This document shows positions 1 through 7,006 of a DNA stretch of 11,376 nt, piece by piece. The position numbers and the translations under genes are program-made. The notes beneath the pieces are model-generated. The model did no database searches. It worked only from the letters and a program-made list of their open reading frames with translations, and was not told the origin of the DNA. Source of the stretch: Acidobacteriota bacterium (GTDB taxonomy: Bacteria; Acidobacteriota; Terriglobia; Terriglobales; Acidobacteriaceae); the NCBI GenBank assembly GCA_023441255.1, contig JAEZPW010000054.1:1-11376 (forward strand), in the 5' to 3' direction. Position 1 is the first letter of the stretch. Each line of letters starts with the position of its first letter.

Positions 1-2112
1 CAAGACGGCAGCCAGCAGAAGCAACGTGAGCTTACGTCGAGTCGCCAACGACTCCTCGAATTTTGGGTATCGCACCAGGGCTGAATAATAGTTCTGTCGA
101 ATCTGGTCGCTTCGACGCGAGACATCCGGCCCCGGAGGCGTTACCGTGAGTGCCTCAGAGCTGTTCAGGTTTTTCCACTCGACTTTGTTTCCCGCGCGCG
201 ATAGTTCGGATCCATCGGCGAGCGTGACTGTCCAAAGCTCGGGACCATGCCACTGAACGACGGCAGGCGTACCTGAGCCCTGCGCTCCTTCATTCAGCAG
301 CCGGAATGAGTTGACAAACCATGAACCGGTTGGCTGTGTGACAAGGAGTGCATTGGAAGGAACCGGAGAATGATCGACAACCTGCCATCCAGCGAAAGGC
401 TGCATGCTGCCGCTCAGCAGTTGTGGAGTCTCACTCGTTCCGGACGTCAAACACGTTTCCATGCTCCGGGCCACAGTCGAGGAAATCAGCTGGTAACAGT
501 CGTTTCCTTCGCTGCGCACAAATATCCCGGCAGCAGTGTTCCAGGACGTCACGACGTGTTTAGAGTTCCCGGTCGTGCTGTCGACAACAATCCACTCTGA
601 GGGCTGAATTTCTACCACCTGCCGGCGGACGGCGTCGGCGCCGGACGCCACACGGGCAACGTCCAAGAACCGCAGCGAGTTCGTCGCGCCGGAGCCGAGC
701 AGTGTTGGCGTGTGAGAAGGTGTTCGTTCTCCGACAAGGTGTGGCGCGTTGGAAGCCGTCCAGCCTTCCGCGGGGCCCCGGCCGGGATCACCGTAGGGCC
801 AATAGCCGACGTTGGTCCACCACGACTGACCGGCTGCCCAGACAAGAACGCTGAGGTCATCCGCGTGTTTATGAGAACCGCTCGGAAAGTTCGACCATGT
901 GACAACGGTCTGCGAAACGTTCGCAGGGTGAGGCCATTGTTCGAGACCGCTCCAGGAGATGGAATACCCGCTGGCCGGATACAACGCGAATGACTTGCCA
1001 GGCACGTCAGGTGCAGCGTGTGTGCGCGGTTTGGCATCAGGATGCGTATCACTGAACGACTCAGATCCCGAATAGGTGTCCCCGAACTGCGGCAGTGATC
1101 CGTCGGGACGCTGCATTTCGCGGTAGAAATCCTGAGCGAGGTTGTATTTCGTCTGCCACGAGTCAGGAACGTGCGAGCTCAGCATGTGCAGCATTCGGTC
1201 GGCAACCGTCAGTAGGCGCAGGCCGAAGTGGTGATAGAACGCGGAGTGCTCCAGGATTACTCCCTCGTCGCTGATGTAGAAGCCCATCTGGGTGTTCAGT
1301 CTCGACACCGCTTTGTCGCGGTAACCCGCTGCTCCGGGCAGTTGCGGGAAAGCGACCGCGATCTCCAGCAGAGCGATGTTCTGCATGACCCCGTGATTGG
1401 TAGCGACGTTGAAGTCACGATCGTCATACAGCCTTTGGCCGCACCGCGCTATCAGCTCGAGGATGCGGCGCGCCTCCTGAACGTCGTAGAGCTCGCTATG
1501 CCGGTATACGCCCCAGAAATCAGTGAGCACCTGAACGCGCGCTGCCACCGCATGATCGTTCCATGCCAGCCCCTGCGGAAGCCACGCACGCCGGTCCCAT
1601 GCGTCGAACTTGAGGATGATCTCCTTGGCCTGCAGGAGATATCGGCTATCGCCGCTCAGTTGGTAAGCACGCAACAACACCTGCACGGGTTCCATTGCGG
1701 CGAGAGAAAGCATCGCGCCCAGTGGAACGTTGTCCGCTGCTTCCGGGGCGAGGGCCATCGTGCGGGAAATCTGTTGTGAACCGATCGTAAAGGCTCGACC
1801 GTCCAGAAGGCCGTCCGCTATACGGAGCACTTCGCCATCAGTGTTCCAAGGCGGTGTGGTCGCATGGAACTCGCGCAACTCGTTGAAAACGTGATCGGGA
1901 GGAGACATCCGGGCCGCCTGCACGGTGCTCTCGTCAAGCTTCATCGCGGGGACGTAGTAATGCCAAAGCAGGGTTCCCCAGATGGCGGTCAGCAACAGCA
2001 GCGCAAGAGCAAAAGGAACCGCTGCCAGCAGGCGCGCAAGTGTGAACGAGGACCTGGCGTGCGGAGTCGGTACAAGCTCTGGCGGCTTCTGAATTGCGAT
2101 GCTACTGCTCAT
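1..2112 (-). CDS. Membrane-anchored heparinase II/III-like polysaccharide lyase (3' end outside window)
   Basis: Reading the minus strand from the ATG at 2112 gives 704 codons without a stop, running off the window at base 1. Residues about 24-50 form one long hydrophobic segment after a short polar N-terminus, read as a signal anchor. The rest to about 692 is soluble and probably periplasmic. A second hydrophobic run begins at about 694 (KLTLLLLAAVL) and is cut by the edge, so the protein may be tethered at both ends. Heparinase II/III family landmarks are present in order: a helical toroid-like region (about 70-340), VATNHG with N239-H240, SAFYHH with Y293-H294, and the hallmark HKHADDLS at 414-421, followed by GYWPYG (Y437, Y440). 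These match the Asn/His/Tyr/His/Tyr catalytic set known from PL17-type alginate lyases and relatives, which cleave uronate-containing polysaccharides by beta-elimination. The gene starts 34 nt after the Wzy-like gene; no strong Shine-Dalgarno is seen. The substrate is unknown, probably the polymer made by this cluster. Family call is firm; activity is inferred. Confidence 0.85.
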   Translation of the reverse strand, partial: MSSSIAIQKPPELVPTPHARSSFTLARLLAAVPFALALLLLTAIWGTLLWHYYVPAMKLDESTVQAARMSPPDHVFNELREFHATTPPWNTDGEVLRIADGLLDGRAFTIGSQQISRTMALAPEAADNVPLGAMLSLAAMEPVQVLLRAYQLSGDSRYLLQAKEIILKFDAWDRRAWLPQGLAWNDHAVAARVQVLTDFWGVYRHSELYDVQEARRILELIARCGQRLYDDRDFNVATNHGVMQNIALLEIAVAFPQLPGAAGYRDKAVSRLNTQMGFYISDEGVILEHSAFYHHFGLRLLTVADRMLHMLSSHVPDSWQTKYNLAQDFYREMQRPDGSLPQFGDTYSGSESFSDTHPDAKPRTHAAPDVPGKSFALYPASGYSISWSGLEQWPHPANVSQTVVTWSNFPSGSHKHADDLSVLVWAAGQSWWTNVGYWPYGDPGRGPAEGWTASNAPHLVGERTPSHTPTLLGSGATNSLRFLDVARVASGADAVRRQVVEIQPSEWIVVDSTTGNSKHVVTSWNTAAGIFVRSEGNDCYQLISSTVARSMETCLTSGTSETPQLLSGSMQPFAGWQVVDHSPVPSNALLVTQPTGSWFVNSFRLLNEGAQGSGTPAVVQWHGPELWTVTLADGSELSRAGNKVEWKNLNSSEALTVTPPGPDVSRRSDQIRQNYYSALVRYPKFEESLATRRKLTLLLLAAVL

Positions 2113-2146
2113 CGGAAATACGAAGGAAATGGCCTCGGACAGGGAT

Positions 2147-3574
2147 TTAGCGGCGACGCAAACCCACGGCTAATGCCGCGCTGGTGATCGGAGGTTCCGT
2201 TTTTGCGAAACCCCCTTCTGGCTCAGAGACAATGTTTTGGTCGAAATCCGGCTCCTGGGCGTCTCTTGACTTCACGCTCAGCGCAACCATTATCAGCGTC
2301 AGCCAAAGCGACTTTCTAAGTATCGGGTTGAGGAAAGTGGAAGTAGTCAACGCCGCCCACATCGCGGCTTCAGCCGGAACAGTCTGCAAGCGATTCGAAA
2401 TCCACCGATCTTGCGGCGGCCTTGCTTCGCGCAGCTGCGTGTAGAACGCGATTCCCATGATCAAGAGTCCGGCGATCCCCAGTTCCACTCCAGTGGCCAG
2501 GTACATGTTGTGGGCATCGAGGCCGTAGCCCATAAATTTGGGGGCGTAGCCCGCAAACAATGTGTACACGCTACTGAAATTGCCAAAGCCTGTGCCGTAA
2601 AGACCGTAGTGCAGAAGGGCGTGGAATCCAGCCGTCCAAATATCAAGACGACCGGCTCCGCCGCCGGAGGCAGCAACCGTCAACCGTTGATAGAACTGTT
2701 CGGGAACGAGGAACAGCCCGCTGGCGAGCAGTGCGATAGGGGCAAGCAGTTTCCAGTTAAGGCGATATCGCACTGCGTAAACCAGCATCATCACCGTCAT
2801 TCCGAGCAATGCCCCGCGCGACATGGTGAGGAGCACAGCGGCAGCAATAACAGCCGCGCAACCGCCCATGATGAGTCTCATGCTGATGCGGCGTCCCGAT
2901 ATCGTCCGCCCAACAGCCAGCGACAACGCCAAAAGCAGTCCAGCGGCGTAGTAGTTAGGGTCAGCCTGGCGGTCCTGCTGGGCGATGGTGGCCCGGGCAA
3001 GTGTCTTATAGGTCATGCCGCTGAAGAATCCAGTCGTGGTCAGAAAACTGGCAAGTACTGCGCCGGCAATCGCCATGGTCGAGACCCAGGCCAACTCGCG
3101 GTCCGAAATCCTGATGCAAACAGCAACGAGGTAAAGAACCATCAGCGCTGCGAACGTGGGAAGTACGCTGAGAGTTCTTTCCGGGCTGTAAGCCCAGAGA
3201 ACCGATGCCGTAGCGAGTGCAGCGAACAACAGCCACCAACGAGCAGTCCGCGGCGGCTTTTCAAACCGTCGGTCCACGATGCCCACGGTGAGCAATCCCG
3301 CTCCGGCAACTGCTCCGGCCACCCACGTGAGAGAGGTGCTTTCAGAGCTCCCGGCCATTGCCACAGCTTCAAAGGGCACAAGTAGCGCAAATACGCCCAG
3401 AGACATTTCCACCGGCCACAGGAGGTAAAGGGGCACGAAAACCACGGCACCGACGACCAGCCAAAACTGATGCGCTGCTGCCCAGCCGACAAAGGCGGCC
3501 ACTGGTACCAGCAGGAGCAGCAACGCGGCCCGAAGCAGAGCGCTTGACGGCCTGATTTTCGCAATCTTCAGCAT
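2147..3574 (-). CDS. O-antigen ligase / Wzy polymerase family membrane protein
   Basis: 475 aa with about ten to twelve hydrophobic segments, starting with a membrane helix at about 13-33 and ending with one at about 417-433, then a polar cytoplasmic tail. It carries the pattern of the O-antigen ligase/polymerase family (Wzy_C, PF04932): SRGALLG at 252-258, a large periplasmic loop with GRLDIW at 308-313, GLYGTGFGNF at 324-333, DAHNMYL at 353-359, and the following E364-LG helix. DPNYYA at 205-210 is also typical. Such proteins either polymerise undecaprenyl-linked repeat units in the periplasm (Wzy) or transfer finished glycan (WaaL); the two cannot be told apart from sequence alone. With Wza- and Wzc-like partners and an initiating sugar transferase in the same operon, the polymerase role is favoured. 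The ATG at 3574 lacks a clear Shine-Dalgarno. It lies 49 nt downstream of the sugar transferase gene, in a gap holding a perfect palindrome. Confidence 0.88.
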   Translation of the reverse strand: MLKIAKIRPSSALLRAALLLLLVPVAAFVGWAAAHQFWLVVGAVVFVPLYLLWPVEMSLGVFALLVPFEAVAMAGSSESTSLTWVAGAVAGAGLLTVGIVDRRFEKPPRTARWWLLFAALATASVLWAYSPERTLSVLPTFAALMVLYLVAVCIRISDRELAWVSTMAIAGAVLASFLTTTGFFSGMTYKTLARATIAQQDRQADPNYYAAGLLLALSLAVGRTISGRRISMRLIMGGCAAVIAAAVLLTMSRGALLGMTVMMLVYAVRYRLNWKLLAPIALLASGLFLVPEQFYQRLTVAASGGGAGRLDIWTAGFHALLHYGLYGTGFGNFSSVYTLFAGYAPKFMGYGLDAHNMYLATGVELGIAGLLIMGIAFYTQLREARPPQDRWISNRLQTVPAEAAMWAALTTSTFLNPILRKSLWLTLIMVALSVKSRDAQEPDFDQNIVSEPEGGFAKTEPPITSAALAVGLRRR

Positions 3575-3591
3575 GCGTTTATGCGTACGAA

Positions 3592-3605
3592 CACACGATC
3601 GTGTG
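3592..3605. repeat. Perfect 14-bp palindrome in intergenic gap
   Basis: CACACGATCGTGTG reads the same on both strands. It lies in the 49-nt gap between the sugar transferase stop and the Wzy-like start, 18 nt upstream of that ATG. The hexamer ATGCGT occurs around it at 3573-3578, 3581-3586 and 3606-3611. There is no T-run, so it does not look like a rho-independent terminator. It could be a dimeric regulator site, a small RNA hairpin (5-bp stem, GATC loop) or chance. Confidence 0.5.
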
Positions 3606-3623
3606 ATGCGTGCTCAGAAGGTC

Positions 3624-4607
3624 TCAAGCTGCGTACTCCTCGCCCTGTTCCGCCGTGCCGGATTTTGCCAGCGGTTGGTCGGCAACCCCGACCGCAGTTG
3701 GTTCGGAGACAAGAGTAAGCTTCTTTTCTATCTTTGCGGCTTTGCGATACAGAGGCACGAAGGCGCGACTCGCCGTCGCAAGTACGAGTCGCAGATCAGT
3801 CCAGAGGCTAGCGCGCTGGGCATACTCAATTTCCATACGCACTTTTTCTGGGAGAATCGTGTCAATGTAAAACTCCCTGAGTTCCTCCCATGGCATGGGT
3901 TTCAGAGTCTCTTCTTCGCGGTGAAATCGCACCGTGGCGGCACCGGTGACTCCGGGTCGCAGTCGAAGAAAGGAGACATATTCCGGTTTGAACGCAAACA
4001 CCTCCGGCAAGTGGGGACGTGGACCCACCATGCTCATGTGGCCCTGCAGGACGTTGATGATTTGCGGCAACTCGTCGAGCTTGAACTTGCGCAGTATTCT
4101 GCCGATGAATGTGATGCGACTGTCACCCTTGCAAGTAAGTTTCGGTCCATCGCAGCCGTCAACCATCGACCTGAACTTCAGCATCGGGAAAAGCTCGCCA
4201 TTGCGCCCGATCCGGGCGCGGCAAAACAGTACAGGACCTCTCGAGGTGAGCTTGATCAATGCCCCAATGAGCAGCATCAATGGCGCAAGGGCCACCAATA
4301 ACGACGCTGATATCAGGAGATCGAAAGCCCGCTTGCCTTTCGACAAAGGCCAGTTCGTAAATTCGGCATCAAAGTCGAAAGCTTCTCTTCTTCCGCTCAG
4401 CTCCCGACTGGAAGTGATCAAGGGTACTGCGTGATTTGTTTTCGAATCGCGCGTGGCCGAGACCTGTGGCATTTGGAGTTCTCCCCCGAGACTTACAGGA
4501 ACAGCATCTTGATAGGGTCCAACCCAGCATGGCTGTGGCGTACCCGCTCCAGGACAATTCGGTTGTTCAGGCAAACCCGCATTACTGCTAGAGCTAATGC
4601 TCGACAC
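3624..4607 (-). CDS. Polyprenyl-phosphate sugar phosphotransferase (initiating sugar transferase)
   Basis: 327 aa. The catalytic region matches the bacterial sugar transferase family (PF02397; PglC/WbaP C-terminal domain), which transfers a sugar-1-phosphate from a UDP-sugar to undecaprenyl phosphate at the cytoplasmic face and so starts each repeat unit. Visible landmarks are KRAFD at 92-96, one membrane segment at about 97-120 (probably a re-entrant helix), KFRSM at 144-148, the Asp-Glu catalytic pair in KLDELPQ (D178, E179), MVGPRP at 193-198 and RPGVTG at 217-222. The start is GTG at 4607, supported by GGGAG six bases upstream. Unlike WbaP there is no block of four N-terminal membrane helices. 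The first 90 residues or so are polar, rich in Ser, Pro and Gly, and probably disordered. After the domain comes a short basic helix and a polar tail. It lies 31 nt after the upstream GT4 gene. The sugar transferred (Glc-, Gal- or another phosphate) cannot be read from sequence. Confidence 0.92.
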   Translation of the reverse strand: MSSISSSSNAGLPEQPNCPGAGTPQPCWVGPYQDAVPVSLGGELQMPQVSATRDSKTNHAVPLITSSRELSGRREAFDFDAEFTNWPLSKGKRAFDLLISASLLVALAPLMLLIGALIKLTSRGPVLFCRARIGRNGELFPMLKFRSMVDGCDGPKLTCKGDSRITFIGRILRKFKLDELPQIINVLQGHMSMVGPRPHLPEVFAFKPEYVSFLRLRPGVTGAATVRFHREEETLKPMPWEELREFYIDTILPEKVRMEIEYAQRASLWTDLRLVLATASRAFVPLYRKAAKIEKKLTLVSEPTAVGVADQPLAKSGTAEQGEEYAA

Positions 4608-4613
4608 GACTAA

Positions 4614-4618
4614 CTCCC
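4614..4618 (-). promoter_or_regulatory. Shine-Dalgarno of the sugar transferase gene
   Basis: GGGAG on the minus strand, with a 6-nt spacer before the GTG at 4607-4605. It decides the start: the GTG is used although it is not ATG. Confidence 0.65.
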
Positions 4619-4638
4619 GATTTGACGGATGGCCACGA

Positions 4639-5835
4639 TCAGTGGCGGTCGCTTGCGGCAGCAGGGCGCACCGTGGCGAAAGAGGTGGAGAACGTACCGT
4701 GCGAGATGATCGTCCGGTACAGGTGGACTAGTTGCTCGGCGTTGGCGTCTGCCGAGAACTCACGAACAACTTTGTTTCGCGCGGCTGTCACCATCCTGTC
4801 ACGGCACTGATCATCACGAAGCACGCGAACGCAAGCATCAGCCAGTGAAGCAGGCTCGGATGAATCAATGAGGAGTCCTTCCAGGCCGTCCTGAATGACC
4901 TCGGGAATTCCTCCGACTTTGCGCGATACCACAACGGTCCCGAGCGCCATAGCCTCAAGCACAGACATCGGAAGTCCCTCGTGGTCAGAGGTGACAAGCA
5001 TTACGTCCATTGCGCGGAAAACATCGCAGGCGTCGTTCCGGTGGCCGAGGAACACGACCTGCTCTGAAAGGTTTAGTGCATCGCTAAGCGTTGCGATTTC
5101 CGATCGTTGAAGTCCAGCGCCTGCTATTACGAATTTTGCGTCTGGCACTTTCTGCACTATTTCCTTCGCTGTTCTCAGAAAAATATCGTGACGTTTCACT
5201 GCGTCAAGCCGGGCAACGATGCCCACGGTGGGGGAAGCCGGTGCAATGCCCAGCTTAAGCTTGGCTTCAGTTCTTGAAAGATTAGAGCGTATGGAATTCA
5301 GGTCGATGCCGTTACGAATAAGGGCAACCTGCGAAGTCCTTAAGTAGGTGAGCAGATATGATTGAAGGTGCGAACTCACGGAGATTACTTTGGCGACCCT
5401 GGATCCGGTAGCGCGGTCGATCCTGTACACGAGACGGTGCTTCAAGCCACCGGGTTCGGGGTTGCCGTGCTGGGTTCGGACCAAGGCGGGATTTCCCAAT
5501 CGCATTTTTATCAGTAGCGCCAGCAAGTTTTCCTTGTAGCGATGTGAGTGAAGGACCTGAACGTTTCGATGCTTCAAGAAGTGACACGCGCGAGAATACG
5601 TGCGCCAAAATGAATTTTCTTTTCGCGGGAAGACGGCAAGATCGATTCCAGCCGCACGAATCTCTTGTGCAAGCCGGTCCTCATTCAAAACAACGGCGCA
5701 GACACGGACGTCGGATCGCCGCGCCAGCGCCTGCAGCACAGTGGCAACCTGCGCTTCGGCACCCGCCCAACGCTCTCCCGATGCGATATGGCACACCGAA
5801 ATACGGCCCGGCGCTGCCTTCATCATGGTGGACAT
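4639..5835 (-). CDS. GT4 family glycosyltransferase
   Basis: 398 aa, the usual size of a GT-B glycosyltransferase of family GT4, which uses a nucleotide sugar with retention of configuration. The N-terminal Rossmann-like half starts at about 11 (RISVCHIASGERWAGAEAQV) with the glycine-rich GAE at 25-27, and has HSHRYKEN at 97-103. The C-terminal half begins near 200 with GIVARLDAVKRHD at 205-217, where R209 and K214 are placed to bind the donor diphosphate. The EX7E motif is intact: E286 and E294 in EGLPMSVLE. No membrane segment is seen, so it is a cytoplasmic or membrane-associated enzyme. Its gene begins 16 nt after the export gene's stop, which suggests translational coupling. The ATG at 5835 has no clear Shine-Dalgarno; ATGs at 5826 and 5823 are alternatives that would lose three or four residues. 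Donor, acceptor and linkage are unknown; it presumably adds an inner sugar of the repeat unit. Confidence 0.9.
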   Translation of the reverse strand: MSTMMKAAPGRISVCHIASGERWAGAEAQVATVLQALARRSDVRVCAVVLNEDRLAQEIRAAGIDLAVFPRKENSFWRTYSRACHFLKHRNVQVLHSHRYKENLLALLIKMRLGNPALVRTQHGNPEPGGLKHRLVYRIDRATGSRVAKVISVSSHLQSYLLTYLRTSQVALIRNGIDLNSIRSNLSRTEAKLKLGIAPASPTVGIVARLDAVKRHDIFLRTAKEIVQKVPDAKFVIAGAGLQRSEIATLSDALNLSEQVVFLGHRNDACDVFRAMDVMLVTSDHEGLPMSVLEAMALGTVVVSRKVGGIPEVIQDGLEGLLIDSSEPASLADACVRVLRDDQCRDRMVTAARNKVVREFSADANAEQLVHLYRTIISHGTFSTSFATVRPAAASDRH

Positions 5836-5851
5836 GGGATCGGGCTAAATT

Positions 5852-6871
5852 CTACGGGCGGTGATAAATCGCAATACCGGTAAGTGTTTGCAACGCGGCT
5901 TCGAGTCCACGCTTTGCAGCCGAGGCGCCCGGGCTTGAAGGAATGAACAGGATGTCATCCGGACGCAGCATCACATCCGGCGCCTTTGCCGCGAGCATGT
6001 CGTTCAACATGACCGGGATCTCCTGTTGTCCATTCGGCCCCTTGCGGATCAGGCGGGTATTGTTCGCAGCGGAGTTCGCTTTCATTCCCTGTGCGAGCGC
6101 GACAGCCTGCAACACAGAGAGTTCCGGATTTTCCATCACGAATCCACCCGGCATGTTGACGTTGCCAACCACGTAAACGATGCCAGCCTTCGAGACCGAA
6201 ACTGTATCGCCTGGATAGAGCGCCGGATTGTTTGCCGGGTCGTTGCTGCTGGACAACGGCACTGTTTGCGGTTCGTTAGGGTGGCCCCGCCGTATAATCG
6301 TGGCCGTCCTGCCTGCTTTTGGAGTCAGTCCGCCGGCGGCAGAAATAGCGTCAAACAACTGCCGCGGTCCCATCAGTGGATAAATGCCGGGTTTCTGAAC
6401 CTCGCCGAGAATGGAGATGCCTTGGGTCGCATACTCCTTTACCAGAATCGATACATTCGGGTTATTGAAGTAGCCGGCTTCATCAAGCTTCTTGGCGAGC
6501 GCAGATTCTGCCTGCCTGACAGTCATGTTCGCGAGCTGAACCGTGCCAATGAACGGATAGGTCACGGAGCCATCAGAGCTAACACGAACCGTCTTAATCG
6601 ATTCAGGCGCGCCGAACACACTGATTTCGAGCAAGTCGCCCGGCCCTATCAGCATGTCCGGGTTCGTCAGGGAGGATTGGCCGTTCGGCTGCGGCGCCGC
6701 AGGCGCGTTTTGTTCGGCTACTGGCTGGGTCGCCGTTTCCGAACGTTGCGCCGTCGAAGTCGGCTGTGGATTGACAGCTGACTCGACCCGTGTTTGTGCC
6801 GCTGCCAGCGCGACGATCAACATGGCGCAGGCCAGCACGGTAACCCGTCTGATTGATAACACGCTAAGCAT
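5852..6871 (-). CDS. wza: Wza-like polysaccharide export protein with SLBB domains
   Basis: 339 aa. A basic N-terminus followed by a hydrophobic stretch (about 10-25, ending ALAAAQT) reads as a signal peptide, probably cleaved by signal peptidase I. C15 lies too early and lacks a good lipobox, so unlike E. coli Wza it may not be a lipoprotein. After a Pro/Gln/Ala-rich linker (about 30-70) comes the polysaccharide export domain (PF02563; about 72-148, IGPGDLLEISVFG at 75-87), then SLBB domain 1 (about 152-222, ILGEVQKPGIYPL) and SLBB domain 2 (about 232-311, YVVGNVNMPGGF). The last 20 residues or so could form the amphipathic helix that crosses the outer membrane in Wza, though this is inference. 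Its role is an octameric channel that takes polymer across the periplasm and outer membrane with the Wzc-like kinase. The ATG at 6871 is preceded by GGAGG with a 5-nt spacer. The gene follows the largest gap in the operon (135 nt) and is separated from wzc by two genes, while in E. coli the two lie close together. Confidence 0.92.
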   Translation of the reverse strand: MLSVLSIRRVTVLACAMLIVALAAAQTRVESAVNPQPTSTAQRSETATQPVAEQNAPAAPQPNGQSSLTNPDMLIGPGDLLEISVFGAPESIKTVRVSSDGSVTYPFIGTVQLANMTVRQAESALAKKLDEAGYFNNPNVSILVKEYATQGISILGEVQKPGIYPLMGPRQLFDAISAAGGLTPKAGRTATIIRRGHPNEPQTVPLSSSNDPANNPALYPGDTVSVSKAGIVYVVGNVNMPGGFVMENPELSVLQAVALAQGMKANSAANNTRLIRKGPNGQQEIPVMLNDMLAAKAPDVMLRPDDILFIPSSPGASAAKRGLEAALQTLTGIAIYHRP

Positions 6872-6876
6872 TAGAA

Positions 6877-6881
6877 CCTCC
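6877..6881 (-). promoter_or_regulatory. Strong Shine-Dalgarno of the export gene
   Basis: GGAGG on the minus strand, with a 5-nt spacer (TTCTA) before the ATG at 6871. It is the best ribosome binding site in the window and fixes the start of the export gene. Its GGAGG also lies inside a 17-codon ORF that ends as TAATG on the same start codon. Confidence 0.75.
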
Positions 6882-7006
6882 GCAGAATTTCGACAAGCCC
6901 AACAGCCGTTGCGGCATTCACCATTGAGCTCAGCAGCCTACTCCACACATCGGATGCGTGAGGCGCTTCAGGGCGGTTGTTCGAGCATCCACACGGCGCG
7001 TGCACT

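Noticed and set aside
612..1052. 146-codon minus-strand open frame
   Set aside because: It is in a different frame on the same strand as the lyase and covers the HKHADD region; the composition is Arg/Pro-rich and without a domain.
1228..1779. 183-codon plus-strand open frame
   Set aside because: It lies opposite the lyase's toroid region; the minus frame is continuous across 704 codons with catalytic motifs, so this is a shadow.
2411..3385. 324-codon plus-strand open frame
   Set aside because: It lies wholly antisense to the Wzy-like gene. Its translation is polar, His/Arg/Ser-rich and low in pattern, while the minus frame has clear family motifs and membrane helices.
3573..4301. 242-codon plus-strand open frame
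   Set aside because: It is antisense to the sugar transferase gene, whose catalytic motifs are unmistakable; no recognisable domain in this translation.
6026..6781. 251-codon plus-strand open frame
   Set aside because: It is antisense to the export gene; rich in Arg and His without any domain pattern, as expected for a shadow frame.
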